DNA of 64,000 nt from positions 1 through 64,000 of the forward strand of contig CAUFXM010000007.1 of assembly GCA_959597175.1 (NCBI GenBank), read 5' to 3'. The notes under the pieces are model-generated. The model did not search any database. It saw nothing but the letters and a program-made list of their open reading frames with translations, and had not been told where the DNA came from. A program made the position numbers and the translations under genes. Origin of the DNA: an uncultured Methanomassiliicoccales archaeon. GTDB taxonomy: Archaea > Thermoplasmatota > Thermoplasmata > Methanomassiliicoccales > Methanomethylophilaceae. The number at the start of each line of letters is the position of its first letter. Position 1 is the stretch's first letter. Below are positions 60,138 through 64,000 of this stretch, piece after piece.

Positions 60138-61021
60138 AGATACTGCGCAACTTCCTGGAGGTCGCGGCCACCGGCAGCGTGACTAAGGCGGCCTCCAACC
60201 TGGGGATATCCCAGCCCACCCTGTCCAAGCAGATCAAGGATCTGGAGGCGGAGCTGGGGTGCAAGCTGTTCGTGAGGAGCAGCTACAGCGTGAGGCTCAC
60301 CGAGGAGGGCATGGTGCTCCGCAGGCGCGCCGAGGACATCGTCGGCATGGTGGACACCGCCGTGGAGGAGATACGCTCCATGGACGGGGGGTCCGGAGGG
60401 GACATCCGCGTGGGATGCGCCGAATCCTAGGGGATAAGGCATCTGGCAAGGTGCTTCGGGGAGCTGCGGGAGCAGAACCCGGGGATGCGCCTGCATCTGT
60501 ACAGCGGGAACACGGAGGACCTTTCCGCCCGTCTGGAGGGAGGGTTCCTGGACTTCGCCGTCCTCGCCCAGGAGGCCGACCTGGACAGGTACGAGGCGAT
60601 ACGCTTCCCGTGCACGGACAGATGGGGGATCGTGATGAAGGACGATTCACCGCTCGCCTCCAAGAAGTCGGTGACCCTCGACGACCTGGAGGGGCTGCCG
60701 CTGATCTGCTCCCGCCAGGGTGTGGAGGCGGACCTGCCGGCCTGGCTGAGGGAGCGCGTGGATCATGTCGGGGTGGTGGCCACCTTCAACCTCGCGTACA
60801 ACGGAGGCGTCATGGTACGGGAGGGGCTTGGGTACATGCTGGTCTTCGACGGGCTGGTGTCCACTCTTCCGGGCAGCGGCCTGTGCTTCAGGCCCATCAG
60901 CCCTGTGGTGGAGACCCCGCTGTACGTTGTCTGGAAGAGGGGCAGGACACCCTCGCCCGCGGCGTCCATGCTTCTGGACATGATGAGGGAGGAGTTCGGT
61001 TCCGGCGACCGAGGGGATTGA
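60128..61021 (+). CDS. LysR-type regulator with an in-frame TAG (codon 101)
   Basis: Reads as a normal 297-residue LTTR when TAG 60428-60430 is decoded. HTH domain MDVKILRNFLEVAATGSVTKAASNLGISQPTLSKQIKDLE, linker helix to ~residue 88, GDIRVGCAES just before the TAG, then directly GIRHLARCFGELREQNPG, LHLYSGNTEDLSARL and the full effector domain, in the same frame, ending in TGA. A simple C-to-T change from CAG is one explanation (pseudogene); pyrrolysine insertion is the other. It overlaps the aldo/keto reductase and probably controls it and the divergent MFS exporter. Confidence 0.85.
60428..60430 (+). other. in-frame amber codon in the LysR gene
   Basis: TAG at the first strand-helix junction of the effector domain, a variable position in LysR proteins. 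Both flanks are in frame and conserved. Confidence 0.9.
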
Positions 61022-61225
61022 TCGCGGGTTGCGGGATGCCTGGACAAAGATGATCCCCGTCAGATCCGACCATCGACGACTGCGAAGAGGTTTTCGTCAC
61101 ATCCATCCAGGGTCCTGATGACCTTGACCATGGCTCTGTCCGCAGGTGAATGCAACAACAGTTTAATCGCTCCGGACCGTTCCGAGCATCCAAGGTTCCT
61201 CCGGGAACAAAGAAAGGCGTTCACC

Positions 61226-62578
61226 ATGGAGCAGACCACACTCTTCGACCGTCCAGACAGGGAGGGAGCGGCTTCGGGCGCGAGGCCGGCAAACGAGCCG
61301 CTGGCGTCCCGCATGCGTCCGGAGACGCTGGAGGATTTCGTGGGGCAGGAGCACCTGCTCGGGGAGGGGAAGCTGCTCAGGGCCCTCATAGAGGGCGACA
61401 GCATAACGTCGATGGTCCTCTGGGGTCCCCCGGGGGTGGGGAAGACCACGCTCGCCAGGATCATCGCCCGCCGCACCAGCATGAGGTTCGTGATCTTCTC
61501 GGCGGTGACCTCCGGAATCGGGGAGTTACGCGAGGTCATGAGGGCGGCGGAGGAGTGCCGCAGGAGGGGCGTCCGCACCATACTCTTCGTGGACGAGATC
61601 CATCGCTTCAACAAGGCCCAGCAGGATGCCTTCCTACCGTACGTGGAGAAGGGCTCCATCATCCTCATCGGGGCCACGACCGAGAACCCGTCCTTCGAGC
61701 TCAACGGCGCTCTGCTGTCCCGGCTCAGGGTGTTCGTGCTGAATCCCCTCAGCGCGGACGAGCTGGTGAGGGTCCTCACGAGGGCGCTGGAGACGGACCG
61801 CGTCCTGAGGGAGGTCCGCATAGATGTCTCCGACGAGACTCTGCACATCATCGCCGACTACTCCAAGGGGGATGCCAGGGCCGCCCTGAACATGCTGGAG
61901 ACCGCAGTGTCCAGCGGGGACGTGGTGGACTGGGGAATCCGCATCGACGAGAACGTTCTGAGGAGGGTGCTGGACAGGAAGTCCCTCATCTACGACAAGA
62001 GCGGGGAGGAGCACTTCCAGGTCATATCCGCGTTGCACGAGTCCATGCGCAACAGCGATGTGAACGCTGCCCTGTTCTGGCTCGCCAGGATGCTGGAGGC
62101 CGGGGAGGACCCAGTGTGGGTGGCCAGGAGGATAGCCGTGTCCGCGGCCACGGACGTGGGGCTGGCCGACACCAACGCCCTCTCCGTGGCCATGGACGCA
62201 CTCCAGGCCGCCAGGGTGATAGGCATGCCGGAGTGCGCCGTCTTCCTGGCCGAGGCCGTGGTCTACATCTGCCTCGCCCCCAGGTCCAACAGCGTCCAAC
62301 GCGCCTACATCATGGCGAAGCGGGACGCCCGCGTCCACGACTGCGAGCACATCCCCATGGCGATCCGCGCTGCCTATACCAGACTGCAGGAGCAGCTTGA
62401 CTACGGTGGTGGATACGTCAACCCCCATATGACGGAGGACAAGCTCGCCGACATGCAGTGCATGCCGGACGCCCTGGTCGGGAGGGAGTACTACTTCCCC
62501 ACGGACCTGGGGGACGAGGGCAGACTCGGTGCGCGTTACGCGGAAATAAAGCAGTGGAAGATGGAGCACAGGTCCTGA
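61226..62578 (+). CDS. rarA: replication-associated recombination protein RarA (MgsA/WRNIP1)
   Basis: 450 residues. AAA+ clamp-loader-like ATPase: PLASRMRPETLEDFVGQEHLLG, Walker A LWGPPGVGKTTLARI, Walker B ILFVDEIHRFNKAQQDAFLPYVE, sensor 1 GATTENPSFELNGALLSR, and the C-terminal tetramerisation domain (AEAVVYICLAPRSNSV, GGGYVNPHM). Acts at stalled replication forks. Common in bacteria, sporadic in archaea. ATG 61226; a gtttaatcgc TATA-like element lies ~55 nt upstream. Confidence 0.94.
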   Translation: MEQTTLFDRPDREGAASGARPANEPLASRMRPETLEDFVGQEHLLGEGKLLRALIEGDSITSMVLWGPPGVGKTTLARIIARRTSMRFVIFSAVTSGIGELREVMRAAEECRRRGVRTILFVDEIHRFNKAQQDAFLPYVEKGSIILIGATTENPSFELNGALLSRLRVFVLNPLSADELVRVLTRALETDRVLREVRIDVSDETLHIIADYSKGDARAALNMLETAVSSGDVVDWGIRIDENVLRRVLDRKSLIYDKSGEEHFQVISALHESMRNSDVNAALFWLARMLEAGEDPVWVARRIAVSAATDVGLADTNALSVAMDALQAARVIGMPECAVFLAEAVVYICLAPRSNSVQRAYIMAKRDARVHDCEHIPMAIRAAYTRLQEQLDYGGGYVNPHMTEDKLADMQCMPDALVGREYYFPTDLGDEGRLGARYAEIKQWKMEHRS

Positions 62579-62886
62579 ACCCGCTGTAGCATCCGGCATC
62601 GTCACCGCAGCCGGAACGTACTGGAACCGGTTCCATGCCCATGCCGATGACTGGGGCGACGGAATTTGCCGGTTCTCTAGGACGACGTCCCCGGGGCGTC
62701 TCCTGGACGCATAATCCCACATTCCCTTGTGCGAACCATGTTCTTGGTTATGCCTTCGATTTCCTGACTGCACTTATGCATATGCTGTGCGCAGGAGGAT
62801 GAATCCAGGAACAGATTCGGTGGAAAACAAGGGAAGGGGAATCCCCCCGGAGGGGGTAAGGGGTTTCGCGATTGGGATTATCCCGC
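62579..62886. other. 308-nt gap between convergent genes
   Basis: No gene found. It contains a ccccc/ggggg hairpin (62844-62856) that, on the minus strand, is followed by a pyrimidine-rich run ending tgttttcc. This is the likely terminator of the methyltransferase gene. Confidence 0.4.
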
Positions 62887-63924
62887 TTATGCCAGGCTCT
62901 TGATGGCCTTGACGAGGGCTTCCATGTTGGCGTCGGGGGTAGCGACGGCGATTCCGCATCCGGAGGAGATGACGTTGAATCCAGCGGCGGCGGACCTCTT
63001 GGCGGCGACCTCGACCTCCTCAGGGGTTCCCTGGAACAGGGGCCTGACGGATCCGACGTTTCCGACCAGGACGGTCTTTCCGCCGATCTTCTCGCATGCC
63101 TTCTCGGGCTCGACCTTCTCCTCGATGGAGATTCCGGTGACGCCAGTGGCGGCCATCTGGTCCAGGATGGGGTAGGTGTCTCCGCAGATGTGGAGAACGG
63201 TGTACTTGCCCTCCTTGGGCTTCAGGGCGGTCTTGACGTGCTTTCCAGCGGCCATCTCGAACATGTCGGGAGCGAGCATGTCGGTGGATCCGGAAGGCTC
63301 GGAGCACTGGACGACATCCGCACCGGCGTCCATCAGGGCGTGGGTGTAAGCGGTGACGATGGGGTTGACAGCCTCGACCCACTTGTCGACCTCCTCGGGG
63401 CACATCATCATTCCGAAGACCAGGTTCTCGGTGTTGACGAGGTTTCCGGTCAGGGTGAAGGGACCGGTGTTACCGGCGACGATGGCGTAGTTCTCGCCGT
63501 GGGACTTGGCCAGGAGCTCCATGGCCTTGATGGCCTCGGCGGGCCTGCCGCCCTGGATGAACTCCTCGGGGGACATCAGGTTGGCGGGGTCGTCGTACTC
63601 GCTCATCATGGGGTCGAACTTGAAGGGGTGGGCCTTGATCATGGGGGCGGCGTCCTTCTTCTCGACCTGGACGGTGGCTCCGAGCCTCTCGGACTCAGCG
63701 GTCAGGCAGAAGGGGGCCCTCACGCACTCGAATCCGAAGACATCGGCCTGGGCGGCACCCAGCTTGGCCATGAGCTCAGCGTTCTTGTGGGCCTCGGGCC
63801 AGGCGGCTCCGACCTTCTCCATCTGTCCGAGGGTGGCGGACTGGGTGAAGATGGCCACGGGGGGCCTGTCCAGGGATTCCTGTTTCATCGCTGCGAGTAC
63901 TCTGTCTCTAGGAGTCATTGTCAT
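62887..63924 (-). CDS. methylcobamide:coenzyme M methyltransferase (MtaA/MtbA family)
   Basis: 345 residues. Uroporphyrinogen decarboxylase-like barrel with the MtaA/MtbA zinc site: HICGDT (HxC) and SSGCGIA (third Cys). It moves the methyl group from a methyl-corrinoid protein to coenzyme M during growth on methanol or methylamines. Whether it is the methanol (MtaA) or methylamine (MtbA) enzyme cannot be told here. ATG 63924 follows a good ribosome site (aaggagataatc); ATG 63918 is possible. A minus-strand TATA-like aatattaaataag lies at 63962-63974. Ends in TAA. Confidence 0.93.
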   Translation of the reverse strand: MTMTPRDRVLAAMKQESLDRPPVAIFTQSATLGQMEKVGAAWPEAHKNAELMAKLGAAQADVFGFECVRAPFCLTAESERLGATVQVEKKDAAPMIKAHPFKFDPMMSEYDDPANLMSPEEFIQGGRPAEAIKAMELLAKSHGENYAIVAGNTGPFTLTGNLVNTENLVFGMMMCPEEVDKWVEAVNPIVTAYTHALMDAGADVVQCSEPSGSTDMLAPDMFEMAAGKHVKTALKPKEGKYTVLHICGDTYPILDQMAATGVTGISIEEKVEPEKACEKIGGKTVLVGNVGSVRPLFQGTPEEVEVAAKRSAAAGFNVISSGCGIAVATPDANMEALVKAIKSLA

Positions 63925-64000
63925 TTTGATTATCTCCTTGAGTGTTGGCAACGCCTTCACCTTATTTAATATTACTATGATTGTTCTGCGCATGGGCTTC

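Noticed and set aside
61060..61131. Minus-strand 23-residue ORF between LysR and rarA
   Set aside because: It reads plausibly (MVKVIRTLDGCDENLFAVVDGRI without its first three residues looks protein-like) but has no clear promoter, and the length is too short to support it.
62872..63969. 365-codon plus-strand frame opposite the methyltransferase
   Set aside because: Low-complexity Gly/Leu/Asp-rich shadow of a well-conserved gene on the other strand.
1..64000. CRISPR arrays, insertion sequences, integrase or attachment sites
   Set aside because: Looked for regularly spaced repeats, transposase motifs and tRNA-adjacent integrases by eye on both strands; none was found.

Overview
The window looks like chromosomal DNA from a GC-rich methanogenic archaeon, most probably of the order Methanomassiliicoccales. 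Archaeal signs are TATA boxes about 25 nt upstream of many starts, the archaeosine enzyme ArcS, a PyrBI aspartate carbamoyltransferase pair, a four-subunit pyruvate:ferredoxin oxidoreductase, archaeal-type GlyRS and HisRS, a DRG-type GTPase and RtcB. A methylcobamide:coenzyme M methyltransferase at the right end points to methylotrophic methanogenesis. A 5S rRNA gene stands alone, unlinked to other rRNA genes. Of 64 coding sequences annotated here, none ends in TAG. The only two TAG codons that close a long reading frame (35182-35184 and 60428-60430) both sit inside what is clearly one continuous protein. This fits an organism that decodes TAG as pyrrolysine, although the pyl genes themselves are not in this window.

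Layout. 1-9.4 kb: DNA repair glycosylase, a CBS-ParB fusion, a DUF234 ATPase with a striking palindromic promoter, PEP synthase, and the divergent porCDAB operon. 9.5-23.6 kb: orphan 5S, a leftward group with UPF0200 kinase and pyrBI, ArcS, a candidate small RNA, DUF368, PUA and HD proteins, RtcB, a leucine-rich-repeat surface protein, an HdrD-like Fe-S protein, an aldo/keto reductase and tRNA-His. 23.7-30.9 kb: bacterial-type ThrRS, an MFS exporter with repeats at its promoter, an orphan Phd antitoxin in an AT-rich island, a DEAD-box RNA helicase, tRNA-Gly and HisRS.

30.8-37.2 kb holds the most unusual block: a leftward operon of a TerB-N/TerB-C protein, a BrxD-like (DUF2791) ATPase, a BrxHI-like Lhr-family helicase and a small unknown protein. 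The TerB protein is split by an in-frame TAG exactly before its TerB-C tail. It resembles a genome-defence or DNA-processing cassette, but has no BREX methylase or PglZ. 37.2-47.9 kb: transporters, a TetR gene with tandem operators facing a metallo-beta-lactamase-fold gene, tRNA-Ile, a CorC/CNNM transporter, and many small zinc-ribbon, membrane and redox proteins, including a 54-residue ferredoxin and a 32-residue membrane peptide.

48-64 kb: amidohydrolase, a universal stress/CBS/GlyRS run, a CBS protein with an HPF-like tail, zinc-ribbon membrane proteins, DRG GTPase, ArgF, a second MFS exporter divergent from an aldo/keto reductase plus LysR regulator (the LysR carries the second in-frame TAG), RarA, and the CoM methyltransferase. 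Central metabolism (Por, PpsA, PyrBI, ArgF), translation (three synthetases, three tRNAs, 5S, ArcS, RtcB) and energy metabolism are interleaved with accessory genes. I see no CRISPR array, insertion sequence or prophage.
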